Source: Temnopleurus reevesii (Eukaryota > Echinodermata > Echinoidea > Temnopleuroida > Temnopleuridae). Taken from it: DNA of 23,955 bases. Every line of letters begins with the position of its first letter. Position 1 is the stretch's first letter. The stretch is taken from the NCBI GenBank assembly GCA_036244855.1, contig BQKZ01006725.1, positions 10,592-34,546 of the forward strand. The letters run 5' to 3'. The notes beneath the pieces were generated by a model. The model saw nothing but the letters and a program-made list of their open reading frames with translations. It was not told the DNA's origin and did no database searches. A program made the translations under genes and the position numbers. Positions 10,510 to 19,488 of this stretch are shown piece by piece.

Positions 10510-12280
10510 CTTACAGTACGGAACATGAATGAGACCATAAAGCCCTACCCACAATATTTGATCCATAACTTATCAATCATGAAGTATCCTTTTCAGGTTT
10601 CTTGTTTGGAGAAACCGAACATGTGCTTTTCAGCTTCGTAACATACAAGTTCAGTTATCTACGAATAGTATTGAGAGGGAAAGACATTTTAAGTTCCTTT
10701 GACATTTCTTTGCTCTCAACATTGTTTCATTTAGAAAGTCTGTCCGCCCCCTCCCACTCACAAAGCAAATGGTGTAGAGATTGCTGATTGAGAAGTCACA
10801 TTTGGAAGTTCTCTGCAAACAGTGTAATTAATCAAATGTTAGGGCAGTGATTGAAATGTTTTCAGTGATTGAAATATCTTCAGTCATATCGGGATCACGA
10901 AAATAGAAACGTATGTCTGTTAGAGTCCCAAAATTATGTATAACCATTGTGGTGAAAAGGGGGTAAAGTAGGGGGAAGGGATAGGTAGAGAAGGAGGGGA
11001 AGGTATTTCCATAAAAGGGCATTGGAGATGTGTTATCTATATTTTGGACCTGCATTTGCTACCTTATTTGGGACTGGATACATTTATTCCTGAAAACAAG
11101 CCAATTCCAGAGGTTGTAGAAATAGGGGTCCGAATTTGGTCCGGCATTTAGGGACAACATGTGTTTCAGCCGACATTGTAGGCCAGCTTCAAAGTTGGTG
11201 TAAACGGGGTCATAAGCGTAAATCTATCCAAGGTACTGTAAGCGAGTAAATGAAAATAAGATTTGAATTCATAGATTAAAAAAATGTAAATATTAAAGTA
11301 CATGTAGATCCCAACCCCCGAAAATGAGAAGTCTCTATCTGCTGGCCATTGCCACTATGTAAGCTGATCATCGATAGATAAATATTTGTTTGAGATGCCA
11401 AGTAATCCAATTAATTTGAGGTATAATTTGATAAATGACCAAATCCCCTTCAGTGTCATTGACCTACTGTAGCTCGTTCACTATGGATGTATGCATGTAT
11501 TAATTAGATGCAACATATTCTCTTTCATAAGCAGTCTTACAAGCTCATTTATGTCACAATCAATGTGATCATCATTCATCCCCTTGAATCATGATAAATT
11601 TGAATGAAAAGCCATTGGTACAAGATTATAAATCATTGGCACTACAAGCCAACAAAGCACTGATATTGTAACGTTTCACTTCTATTGTATAGAATTTTGT
11701 TTATGTTCATCATGCTTGATGATCTGTTACCAGTGGTGTTGTTAATGTCTGCTCAAATATATGTATATGTAATTCAGTGCATTAATTATTAATATAATGG
11801 AACAGAAAATCTGTCATTTACCACAAAAAATATTGAAATAAAGATATACCTTGTGAGTTTTCAGAGAAGGGAATTGTTACATGCAAACTTACTTCCAAGT
11901 ATATTATGAATCATGTGAAAATAAACAGGTTCTCTGAAAAATATCTCTTCTTTCTTTACATCCGCGTGAACTAAAAGTATTATGGCAGCTGTATTATTGA
12001 ATTTGCAAATCAAATTTTCGCATAAGTAAATGCAATCATTGATCCACGCAACCTGAGCTAATCTCAATACACTTTGACGCAAGATGGCAGCAGACAGACT
12101 TTCCTTTTTATAGTGCTACATTTATGCTCAATCAATATCACTGAAAGTGGCTGTTTGTGAGTTTTTCATTGTAATGTTCCCTTTTTCTACCACACCAATT
12201 TCTCTTCATAAAGTTTGTGATATATATGGTATTTAGATTTGATTGTTTAATCCATTTTTTTCCATTTTCCATTTTATTTT
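10510..12280. other. AT-rich DNA without recognisable gene
   Basis: No convincing exon. At about 10596 a TATCCTTTTCAG acceptor-like tract is followed by an open frame of about 60 codons (to about 10787) with no domain content and no good donor. The minus-strand ORFs at 10828-11055 and 11861-12082 look like chance ORFs. From about 12240 the sequence becomes strongly pyrimidine-rich, leading into the exon acceptor. Confidence 0.5.
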
Positions 12281-12288
12281 ATCAACAG

Positions 12289-12393
12289 TCATACCAGATT
12301 CAGATTGAAGGCCTGTCAGATTCTGAAGAAGTCAAGTCAACACCTCAGAGTAGAGCAGATAGGCGTGTAACATTCTCCTACAAACCCCCACAG
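12289..12393 (+). CDS. Internal coding exon of an unidentified protein
   Basis: A T/C-rich tract (about 12249-12280) ends in ATCAACAG, giving an acceptor at 12287-12288. The donor after 12393 reads CACAG|GTATGT, close to consensus. The exon is 105 bases, exactly 35 codons, and only one of the three + frames is open, so both flanking introns are phase 0. It begins SYQIQIEGLSDSEE, continues through a Ser/Thr/Pro/Gln-rich part and ends RRVTFSYKPPQ. It is hydrophilic and acidic then basic, with no membrane segment or catalytic motif. RRVTFS resembles a basophilic kinase site, which is inference. I cannot name the protein. If splicing fails at the donor, the frame stops at TAG 12433-12435. The 3' half of the exon is the first unit of a tandem array that continues into the intron. 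Confidence 0.72.
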
Positions 12394-12422
12394 GTATGTC
12401 CTCTTATTCTGTACATACTGCA

Positions 12423-12462
12423 GTGTTACTTTTAGCACCCTTTGTTGGTGTTAAAGTAACAC
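12423..12462. repeat. Hairpin in array unit 1
   Basis: GTGTTACTTT (12423-12432) and AAAGTAACAC (12453-12462) are perfect reverse complements. The stem continues as AGCACC against GGTGTT with one bulged T and one G-T pair, leaving loop CTTTGTT. It begins 29 bases after the real donor. It could form in the pre-mRNA, but no function is shown. Confidence 0.75.
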
Positions 12463-12541
12463 CATAGTGTAGGCCACAGAGGCTTGTGACATTCTCCTAC
12501 TAATCCCCACAAGCATGTCCTATTATTCTATAGATATATCA

Positions 12542-12579
12542 GTGTTAATTTAGCACCTTTTGTCGTGTCAAATTAACAC
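12542..12579. repeat. Hairpin in array unit 2
   Basis: GTGTTAATTT (12542-12551) and AAATTAACAC (12570-12579) are perfect reverse complements. Compared with unit 1, the seventh base is A instead of C, and its partner is T instead of G, so pairing is kept. Units 3-5 retain the left arm better than the right. Confidence 0.75.
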
Positions 12580-13059
12580 CATAGTGTAGACAAGACAAGT
12601 GCGACTTTCTCTTTTGAACCCCAACAGGTATGTCCAATGATCCCTCTACCATACATAATAGACACTTGGTGTTAAATTTAGCACCCTTGGTCAGTATATA
12701 GTCGACAACACAGAGTATATAGGACAAGCTCGTGGCTTTCTGCTGCAAACTCCCACACGTATACCTAATGACTCTCTCTGTCATACACTATAGATACTTC
12801 AGTGTTTCATTTAGCACCCTTTGTTAGTGTCACATTAACACCACATAGTATATCAGGCAAATGTTTTATATTCTCCAACAAACCTCCATAGGTATCTCAA
12901 TGAGTCTTCTCTCATACACTGTAGATACTAGATTGTTTAATATTTAGCACCCTTCGATAGTGTCAAATTAAGACTATTGTTTAGACCAGACAAGTGTGTG
13001 ACAGTTTCCTATCCACCTTCTCAAGTATGTCCAATGATACCTCTATCATTTGTTGCCGT

Positions 13060-14120
13060 TTCTGCATTTGTCCATAATATATTGAGAATTTGGTATTTAA
13101 TTGGTGTAAACATGGCTGAAACAGGAATATCTTAACGCTGTTGATTTGTGAGTCAATAATTACAACATGTGGGTCTATTGATGCCTTTGTAATGCAACAG
13201 TAATCAACCTAGCAGTTAGATCAATCTAAACACTGCCCTCTCATGACAAGTTTGTTCACATTTATTTACCCCCAAAATCTAACAGTGATTGTAGACTGTG
13301 GAGATTGGAATAGAGCGATGTGGGGGATTTAACTTTTGTATACACATATGAGGGACAGGTGAAAGGAGAGAGAAACAGAGAGAGGGGATAATGAGCTCGA
13401 GGGATTATAGTGTTCGTAGGGGGGTGAGAGAGAATTGCAAGGAGCACAAAGAAAAGTGAAGACACTTTTGTTAATAAGGACCTTACACTCATGTTTATTT
13501 TCTTTTTTAAAGAAGAAGGCAACAAATGTGATCTAAACTTTCCAGACAAGTGACAATTGATAAAAGGTATTGATGTTGAAGTTATGATATGAAATTGATT
13601 TTGATTGACAGGAAAGTTAAAGAATAAAAATTGTGAACTATGCGCAACTAAAAAAAAGACAGAGAAACAAATGCATCTCATGTTTGTTGGATTCTTAGCG
13701 CAAACAAATAGGTCAGCACTCAAGATGTGCGTGGTTTATTCAGTGAATGTTCATTCATTATTTAGCCAATCCACCATCAATGTTGAATTGTGCAAAGAGA
13801 AGATTATAAGACAAAGCATTTCATTCTGTGCAGCAATATATTTTTCCATTGAAATTGTGTAGGATAAATTTGAATATGGTTTGACTAAACTGTAGGGCTA
13901 GGTTTGAATTACAGTTGAATCCACATATTTTCTAGTTGACATTCAACTGCGTAACAATTGCTTAACGATTGCCAGTCAAGTAGAAAGACTTTGACATTTA
14001 GACATTTAGAATTCACCGTATTCATTGCAGTATGGCTTCAAAACGCTGCCAGTCAATAAATCAATATTAATATACGTCTAAAAGAGTATCATAAGTGAAA
14101 TGACAAGATTTTGGAGGAAC
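13060..14120. other. Gene-free interval with purine-rich tract
   Basis: The plus strand is purine-rich at about 13350-13450 (GGAGAGAGAAACAGAGAG-like), which keeps a minus-strand frame open for 153 codons (13262-13723). The implied protein is Ser/Leu/Pro/Phe-rich with no domain I recognise, so I do not call a gene. The overlapping plus ORF 13605-13862 is equally unsupported. Confidence 0.5.
13912..13949. repeat. Inverted repeat, 9-bp perfect arms
   Basis: CAGTTGAAT (13912-13920) and ATTCAACTG (13941-13949) are exact reverse complements around a 20-base loop. It is a short isolated dyad with no obvious partner motif. Confidence 0.6.
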
Positions 14121-14129
14121 CGTCATAAG

Positions 14130-14209
14130 TTAACCTTTTGACTACTGAACCCTGTAATTCCCATAGACTTTGTGCAGGGACTACCCGGTTCCAGTAGTCA
14201 ATGGGTTAA
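14130..14209. mobile_element. TTAA-ended palindromic MITE, 80 bp
   Basis: The left end TTAACC...TTGACTACTG (from 14130) mirrors the right end CAGTAGTCAA...GGTTAA (to 14209). The arms continue inward imperfectly through AACCCTGTAATTCCC against GGGACTACCCGGTT, leaving a short loop with ACTTTGTGCA. The TTAA at both ends matches the target-site duplication known for piggyBac elements, and the CC after it fits piggyBac-like termini. There is no coding capacity. A non-autonomous piggyBac-type MITE is my reading; the superfamily is inferred from TTAA alone. Confidence 0.7.
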
Positions 14210-14438
14210 TTTAGTCATAATGCTTGAAGGTAGATGAGGACAGAGACTTGTGAGTATAGATGTAAATATGTCTGCAGTATGAGTAACAGAGGGAATGACA
14301 AGAAGGAAAAATATTCATGTGCAGACGGTAGAAATAGTAGGGTGATGTTTTTTTAATTATCTATCATCTGGACGTGTTGGGTAGGAGGGGAAGGAGGAGG
14401 GAGCAGAACACCAGAAAGCAACGATGTTGTTTTCTGAC

Positions 14439-14448
14439 ATGACGTCAT
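14439..14448. promoter_or_regulatory. Palindromic CRE-type site
   Basis: ATGACGTCAT contains the full TGACGTCA consensus bound by CREB/ATF bZIP proteins. No promoter or exon is apparent nearby, so function is unproven. Confidence 0.35.
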
Positions 14449-14816
14449 AGCCGTGTAATCTAAAAATGTCTTGTTTTCTTCCTTTTTTGCCCACTTCAGT
14501 TCTCTAAAGTTTTCTCCATTCAGTGCTTCATCATTCAAGCCTGGTTGCGTTTCCCCCCAGTGTTGTAAAAATAACACAATCTCATGTTTTTTTAAATAAA
14601 GAAAGGCTCTATTGTGATATGTTTAAAGGTCGCCTCGCCACGCACAAAAATAAACTACATTTCAAGTCGAACGTGTTTCTTGTAAATATCGTTTTCTTGT
14701 TGTGCCCTATATTGAATAAGTAATGGATAACTGTGTACTCCCTGGACTTTTTATTGATTATTTTTAAATACCAGTATTAAATGAATGTCATCCTCCTTTT
14801 AAAAATGGACAAAAAC

Positions 14817-14862
14817 TGTCCATGGATCTCCTGTCCTGTCCATGTATCTCCTGTCCATGTAT
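14817..14862. repeat. Short imperfect tandem repeat
   Basis: CTGTCCATGGATCTC, CTGTCCTGTCCATGTATCTC and CTGTCCATGTAT follow one another, giving about three units of 15-20 bp sharing CTGTCCATG. It directly precedes the (GT)n tract. Confidence 0.7.
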
Positions 14863-14867
14863 AGTTG

Positions 14868-14868
<1 letters not shown>

Positions 14869-14897
<29 letters not shown>
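14869..14897. repeat. (GT)n microsatellite
   Basis: About 14 uninterrupted TG dinucleotides. It is a simple repeat. Confidence 0.97.
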
Positions 14898-14900
<3 letters not shown>

Positions 14901-15819
14901 AAAAAATACTTGTCACCAATTTCTTCGCAAATTTGCCAATCAAAATAATTTATCCTTAAATTGAACATCTGAAGAAAGAGAAATGTCATCACAATAAATA
15001 ATAGAAAAAATGATGTATATTTTCGAAGTAAATTAGCTATAAAGGCAGCTTCTTGCCAGTAACGTTCATCCTTGTAAAGTCTTTCAAGCGTTGATGGCAT
15101 TTACGCCAATACTGACCGTTCAATATGACGCAAACAGTAATACAATGGAATAACTGTAGGAAAATTATGAAAATAGAGAGTGATATTGAGCTTGTAATCA
15201 ATATTTGATGTCTAAATTGAGAATCGGAAGAGAATTGGGTTAATTTCTATTGTGCTAAAAACAGTGTGACGGTGAAAGGAGGTTGATTTATAGCAGAATG
15301 AGAACAGTCGTGATAACGTCATTTTATACACATAGCTAATCAATATTCATGTTCTTTGTTACTCTTGTCTTGGTTTATAAATAAAATGGCTTGTTAAAAA
15401 TTTACGAAATGAATAAAAATGTGAAAGGTCAGTATAGTGCTGCTGTAATTTTGATATTATTCAGCGTTCAATAAGAGCTTCCTGGGATCTAATAAGAGTA
15501 ATTATGAAATGAAATTATAACAACAATTTATTTTTTATTTAATATTTATTTTTAGTGGTTTTTGAATAATTGATGCTGATTGGTCATCGCACACCAGTGT
15601 CATTCAAGTTACCATTAATGTCGAAATGGAAATTTTGATTTTTATGCATCAGGCTCCTAGTGCCTTTTCTTTGCTTTTGCAAAATTTCAAAGCCTCATAT
15701 AATTTAATCAAAATACTTTTAGTCAAAATCCTTAAACAAAAGGCAGAAAAATATACAAAATACACATCAGAAAAAGCTGTTATTGCGGATTATTACTTGG
15801 GCTATTTCTTAAAGTGCAG

Positions 15820-15870
15820 TTCCCGAAAAGACGTGGAACTATGCAGGGATTCACTTTTGACACCATGCAG
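15820..15870 (+). CDS. Weak candidate internal exon (17 codons)
   Basis: An AAAGTGCAG acceptor-like end is followed by 51 bases that read FPKRRGTMQGFTFDTMQ and then by ATGCAG|GTGACA. It would be phase 0 on both sides, compatible with the exon at 12289-12393. The pyrimidine tract is poor and a second frame is also open, so this may be chance. Confidence 0.17.
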
Positions 15871-16242
15871 GTGACAGTATTTTCAATACCATTTGCCCCC
15901 TTGAACTGTTCCAGCCACAGTAGTTTTTCTCATCAACTACACAACAATGTCATGCAGTTATTTTACAATCAACACTATTGTAATAACATAAAGAAAAATA
16001 ATAGTATGTTATAGATATCATTTTATAAAGCACGGCTTCATTGAAATTGTTTTACCATCACCAACATGATGATGACACCAAGAAACGTCTGGAACAATCC
16101 TTTTTGTTTGGTGAATAAAGATGAAAGCTTACTAAGTTGGCCTGGTTACAGATAAAGGTGACAAGTTATTCTTTGATGTAAGGGATACATGTGTTTGTAA
16201 ATCTGCTCTTCAAGGCAGCTGAAGGCTAGCTCACATGTGAAT

Positions 16243-16299
16243 GGGGTCCCCCAAGGTTCTCTTCCTTCACCTTATCTATTCTTGAATATCACCTCTTTT
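16243..16299 (+). pseudogene. Relic of LINE reverse transcriptase (GVPQGS motif)
   Basis: One frame reads GVPQGSLPSPYLFLNITS. GVPQGS followed by PLLFL-like residues is the conserved palm-domain block of CR1/L2/Jockey-type non-LTR reverse transcriptases, where the usual form is GVPQGSVLGP. The frame runs on only about 15 codons before a stop, and no YADD/FADD catalytic block was found downstream. It is therefore a heavily decayed fragment. A retroelement-like 3' end on the same strand at 17390-17509, about 1.2 kb away, fits the expected distance to a LINE terminus. Confidence 0.5.
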
Positions 16300-16438
16300 T
16301 GCTCACAAAATGATTTAACATTTACCTTCTGAATGTCTTTCTTGCTAAGGTTCTACAAATCAAATAAATTTCAGAGCAAATGTTGACAAGAAATTGATAA
16401 TTTTGTATGAAGTGCCATGTCTGAGGTTTGTTTTGTCA

Positions 16439-16462
16439 ATATTGTATTGTATTGTATTTTAT
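16439..16462. repeat. (ATTGT)n short tandem repeat
   Basis: Three to four ATTGT units merge into a T-rich tract. Confidence 0.85.
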
Positions 16463-16648
16463 TTATTTTAATAGATGTAAATTGAAAGGTTAGAGGTTGA
16501 CATCTATCTCTCAAGGTTGTGTTTTGTTCCTTCTCTTGAAGTCTGTGAGAGCAAAATTTCTTTTTACCTTGAAACTGAAAGCGATAGATGTAAAAATAAA
16601 GTATAGTGAAGTAATTGTGGATTAAAGAACATCTTTAAATAGAAAAAG

Positions 16649-16676
16649 CAAAAAAAAAAAAAACAAAACAAAAAAA
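16649..16676. repeat. A-rich tract
   Basis: A run of As is broken by single Cs. It could be a remnant retroposon poly(A) tail, but no body was recognised directly upstream. Confidence 0.8.
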
Positions 16677-17389
16677 GACAGCGAACTCTATGAAAACAAT
16701 CTTTTTTAACCTCTTTCTAAAATGAAAAATCAAACAAATATAAATGTCTTATAGTTGATTAGACTTCGCCCATTCATTCTTGAAGTAAATATTGAATTAA
16801 CATTAATTTTGTCTCATTTCTGATTACGGAAACCATTTCCAACAGTAACTTATGTTTCTTATCCATCAACTTGATATTGAGTATCGGACTATTGTCCAGT
16901 GATGCCCCCTGAATATTGATCTAAGTTTAAAAAGCAAAATTCAGTGATATTCAGTGATACTGTATTTAACAGCTCTCCACAATCAATTTGATGTAACATG
17001 AACTTTTATCAATGGTGCAGAAAATACACTTTTAGGGAGGCAATATCAGGTGGACAGCCTGAATACCCCTCATAGGTTTTGATTTTTTTTCTTCAGAGAG
17101 TTGAGACACATGATAAAGATTGAGTGAATACCTTAAGCTATGGTGTTGTTAAAAGGAAAAGCTGAGAGCAATAGGTAACATTATCTTGTAAAGTAGCTGT
17201 GGCGTCATAAATATCTTTTCCATAGGGCACGCCCACGAAAGACAGTCCTTATCAATAGTTATTTTCTTTGATTATGTCCGATTTCTTCCCAAGTCATCGC
17301 CCCTTTTTGTTCTTACTCTATGTTTTTACCGCCTCTTCCCTTTGCTTTACTTATTTTCCTCCTCCTCCCTTGTTATTGTATTATTATGT

Positions 17390-17509
17390 AGGAACATTGT
17401 TATTGCTATTGTTCATTGTAATGTATTTAAATATTTGATGTACAGCGCCATGAGCGTCATTACTGACGGACCTGTGCGCTTCAAATAAGAAACCACCATT
17501 ATTATTATT
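17390..17509 (+). mobile_element. LINE/SINE-type 3' end with (ATT)n tail
   Basis: ATGTATTTAAATATTTGATGTACAG leads to a GCGCCATGAGCG block, then GACCTGTGCGCTTCAAATAAGAA and a short (ATT)n tail (about 17498-17509). Stem-forming GCGC blocks followed by ATT repeats are typical of the 3' ends of CR1/L2-type LINEs and the SINEs that borrow them in marine invertebrates. This is judged from general pattern, not from an alignment. Confidence 0.5.
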
Positions 17510-18400
17510 CTCTTCCTTGCCGTCCCCTTCTGCTTCTTCTTCATACATCTACTGGTACCTATTCACAATATTGTATAATCTTGGTCTATTTGTTCTGCAA
17601 TGATAATATTTTGCTTACTTCCATACTTCCTCACTTTCCCCTCCATTTTCCCTCCCTCAATTATATGAATTACATTATATATCATTGAGCTAAATATTGG
17701 CATTTGTCATTCTTATACATTTTACAAAATTTCCAATAAAAGCAGGTTAGATTGCCTTTTTAAGAAGTTTTGGGTTTCAAAGGGATCCATATTGAAAATA
17801 ACAATATGACAAAATAGTAAGATAACAAACTAAACATAGTTACCAATCATATCAGAACATTAATGCTAAAAACAAACATATAACAATTAATAGTTAACAT
17901 GTGGGGATGGTATATACAGTAATGCTTTATCTCTGTGAATTTTATATCCATATTTTTCAACATTCTTGATTGTTTATCTTCTGGTTTGCTTAATAATTCA
18001 CACAGGGGTATTGACACTTGTCTCTTAATTGTTACTCCCATGAATGTGAATAAGTGATTGCTCTGTTTTTGCACTCATGATGTAAACGTGGGTTGCAGAC
18101 AAATTTGAACATTTGCAAGACTGCTTACAGATGTTTATGAGGATAAAGTCCCCCTGAGAATCTGTTCTCACTGTCTAGTTGTCTACTTGATATATTTCAT
18201 GGCTGTGTAAAGACCCATTGGTGTTGTAAATACTGAATTAAAAATGAGCAATTTACAAAATTTGATTCTCGGTTATTATTGAGATGGAAAGATAGATAGA
18301 ATTGAAATACAACATTTTTCACATAAAGAGTCATATGAATTTATTTGTTTAATATTTATGATTCTTAAAAGCAATAGAGTTCAGAAACTTTTGTTGAAAA
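17510..18400. other. AT-rich DNA without recognisable gene
   Basis: A pyrimidine-rich tract (about 17510-17660) is followed by ordinary AT-rich sequence. The minus-strand ORF at 17847-18074 has no recognisable feature. Confidence 0.5.
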
Positions 18401-18409
18401 ATATTTTAG

Positions 18410-18481
18410 GTGTTGAAGAGTGCACTTTATCAAAATGTTGATGAAATTAAATTTTTTTCTAAAGGGTTGGGAGAGGGGGAG
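18410..18481 (+). CDS. Weak candidate internal exon (24 codons)
   Basis: An AAATATTTTAG acceptor-like end precedes 72 bases that read VLKSALYQNVDEIKFF and then a Ser-Lys-Gly-Leu-Gly-Glu-Gly-Glu end. GGGGAG|GTATAT follows as a fair donor. It would be phase 0 at both ends. Twenty-four open codons are not unusual by chance, and the minus strand is also open here, so support is thin. Confidence 0.2.
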
Positions 18482-18731
18482 GTATATTTGTCGTCATTAT
18501 ACATCTTGAACTTTCTTTCACCTCTTGTTTTGAGAAAATGCAGCATTGCTTGTTTTTGTGCCAGAATAGAAACTTCTGTCACATTGCAATTTTTGAAAGT
18601 TTTCCTTGTCCCCCTTTTCACAAAGTCTTTGGGTCAAAGTGGTAATATTGCATGAAGACAAGTAAATTCTAACATTTAAATGCATTGTTAATTCTATAGA
18701 GGAAGAGCACATTTCAACAAAAGTGTGTACT

Positions 18732-18927
18732 GTAAAATGAGGCGAACAGGGCGCCCTGGGCAAAGAGGGACAAATCTTAAACTGTCTTTTTTGGATGTGC
18801 TTATCTTATATTTACTTTCCCTTCATAAACAGGGTCCATAGAGTGATCCTCCTCATCAAAAAGTTGCCTTTCATACTGGAAGGTTTGTCCCTCTCCCGGT
18901 GTCCCTTCTTGCCCTGTTTTATGATAC
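18732..18927. mobile_element. Imperfect foldback element, about 195 bp
   Basis: The left arm contains AACAGGGCG...CTGGGCAAAGAGGGACAAA (about 18745-18774). The right arm contains TTTGTCCCTCTCCCGG (about 18884-18899) and CTTGCCCTGTTTTATGA (about 18909-18923). These are reverse complements with small gaps. The arms are GC-rich against an AT-rich centre, and there is no ORF. This suggests a MITE-like element; the ends and target-site duplication are not clear. Confidence 0.5.
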
Positions 18928-19085
18928 AAATAGTTTTCTGCAACAATACCATTTGATTGCTGACATTTTTTGTGAAAAGAGGTATGATATTTTCACATCT
19001 TCATTAGATGTATGGTGAGAGTTTAGTTTGATTGGAGTCAGCATGATGTAACATTTGTTATCCTTTGCCTCCCTACCCATAATAC

Positions 19086-19238
19086 GGACTTTAAGCATAG
19101 AAGACGGGAGGGCCGATCACAACGTTACATGTAGCTCTATTAAGGTCCATTCCAGAAGGGTGCACCAACACAACGCTACTTCTGGAACGGACCTTACAGC
19201 TAACGTTGTGATCCTCCCGTCTTCTGTGCTAAAAGTCC
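19086..19238. mobile_element. Long-arm foldback (MITE-like), 153 bp
   Basis: The left arm GGACTTTAAGCATAGAAGAC (from 19086) mirrors the right arm ending GTCTTCTGTGCTAAAAGTCC (to 19238). Pairing continues through GGGAGG/CCTCCC, GATCACAACGTTA/TAACGTTGTGATC and AAGGTCCATTCCAGAAG/CTTCTGGAACGGACCTT. The left arm carries about 14 extra bases. The loop is 20 bases (19159-19178). Almost the whole element is stem. The overlapping 67-codon ORF is a by-product. A transcript through it would give a long double-stranded RNA. Confidence 0.8.
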
Positions 19239-19488
19239 CTAGTATGTACACCAATTAGACCACTATTATCTTACTTTTATCACGTTCATAATGCAAAGAG
19301 TGAGTTTTTAAAGAGCAATGTGATCACATCCTATTTAGATCCTATTTCCTTTTATTCTGTAAACACATGCATTCATTTTACATTTATAATATTACACTGT
19401 GATTCCCAATACGTTTTGTGATTTTCTTGTCAACATTACACCATCAAATTTCATTTTATATTCCGCCAAACTGCACATCCAATTTTTA

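Larger units (their letters stand above)
12345..13055 (+). repeat. Six-unit tandem array of exon 3' end plus 5' splice site
   Basis: Unit 1 starts inside the exon near 12345. Donor-equivalent positions are 12394, 12513, 12628, 12759, 12892 and 13025, giving spacings of 119, 115, 131, 133 and 133 bp. The nine codons before each donor read VTFSYKPPQ, VTFSY*SPQ, ATFSFEPQQ, VAFCCKLPH, FIFSNKPP* and VTVSYPPSQ, so the relics are clearly related and two contain stops. The donor becomes GCATGT in unit 2, GTATGT in units 3 and 6, GTATAC in unit 4 and GTATCT in unit 5. Each unit but the last also carries TTAGCACC and a GTGTTA-type inverted repeat. The ORF at 12545-12784 on the minus strand runs through the array and is a by-product. 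Either the exon end was amplified into the intron, or the exon's end was recruited from the repeat. Confidence 0.9.
14210..16200. other. Gene-free interval apart from listed repeats and one weak exon candidate
   Basis: The minus ORF at 14777-15100 includes the (GT)n repeat read as a His-Thr run and is spurious. The minus ORF at 14353-14577 lies over a GGAGG-rich tract. The plus ORF at 15626-15874 is Lys/Leu-rich without motifs. The DNA is mostly AT-rich. Confidence 0.5.
16300..17385. other. Probable decayed LINE body, no intact ORF
   Basis: This lies between the GVPQGS relic and the retroelement-like 3' end. No reverse-transcriptase block beyond the first is recognisable. The 3' part (about 17270-17390) is pyrimidine-rich, as LINE 3' untranslated regions can be. 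Assignment to one element is inference. Confidence 0.3.

Noticed and set aside
10597..10787. Acceptor-like TATCCTTTTCAG followed by an open frame
   Set aside because: No convincing donor and no coding signal beyond the open frame itself.
1832..11210. 15-mer TGGTGTAAACGGGGT shared near 1832 and 11196
   Set aside because: The flanks do not align, and one shared 15-mer in a window this size is not remarkable.
12345..13055. CRISPR-like array
   Set aside because: Units are long, diverged and contiguous without unique spacers; this is a eukaryotic tandem repeat beginning in an exon.
13262..13723. Longest ORF, 153 codons on the minus strand
   Set aside because: It is kept open by a purine-rich plus strand. 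The peptide is Ser/Leu/Pro/Phe-rich with no recognisable domain and no supportive context.
14777..15100. 107-codon minus-strand ORF with a His-Thr run
   Set aside because: The His-Thr run is just the (GT)n microsatellite translated.
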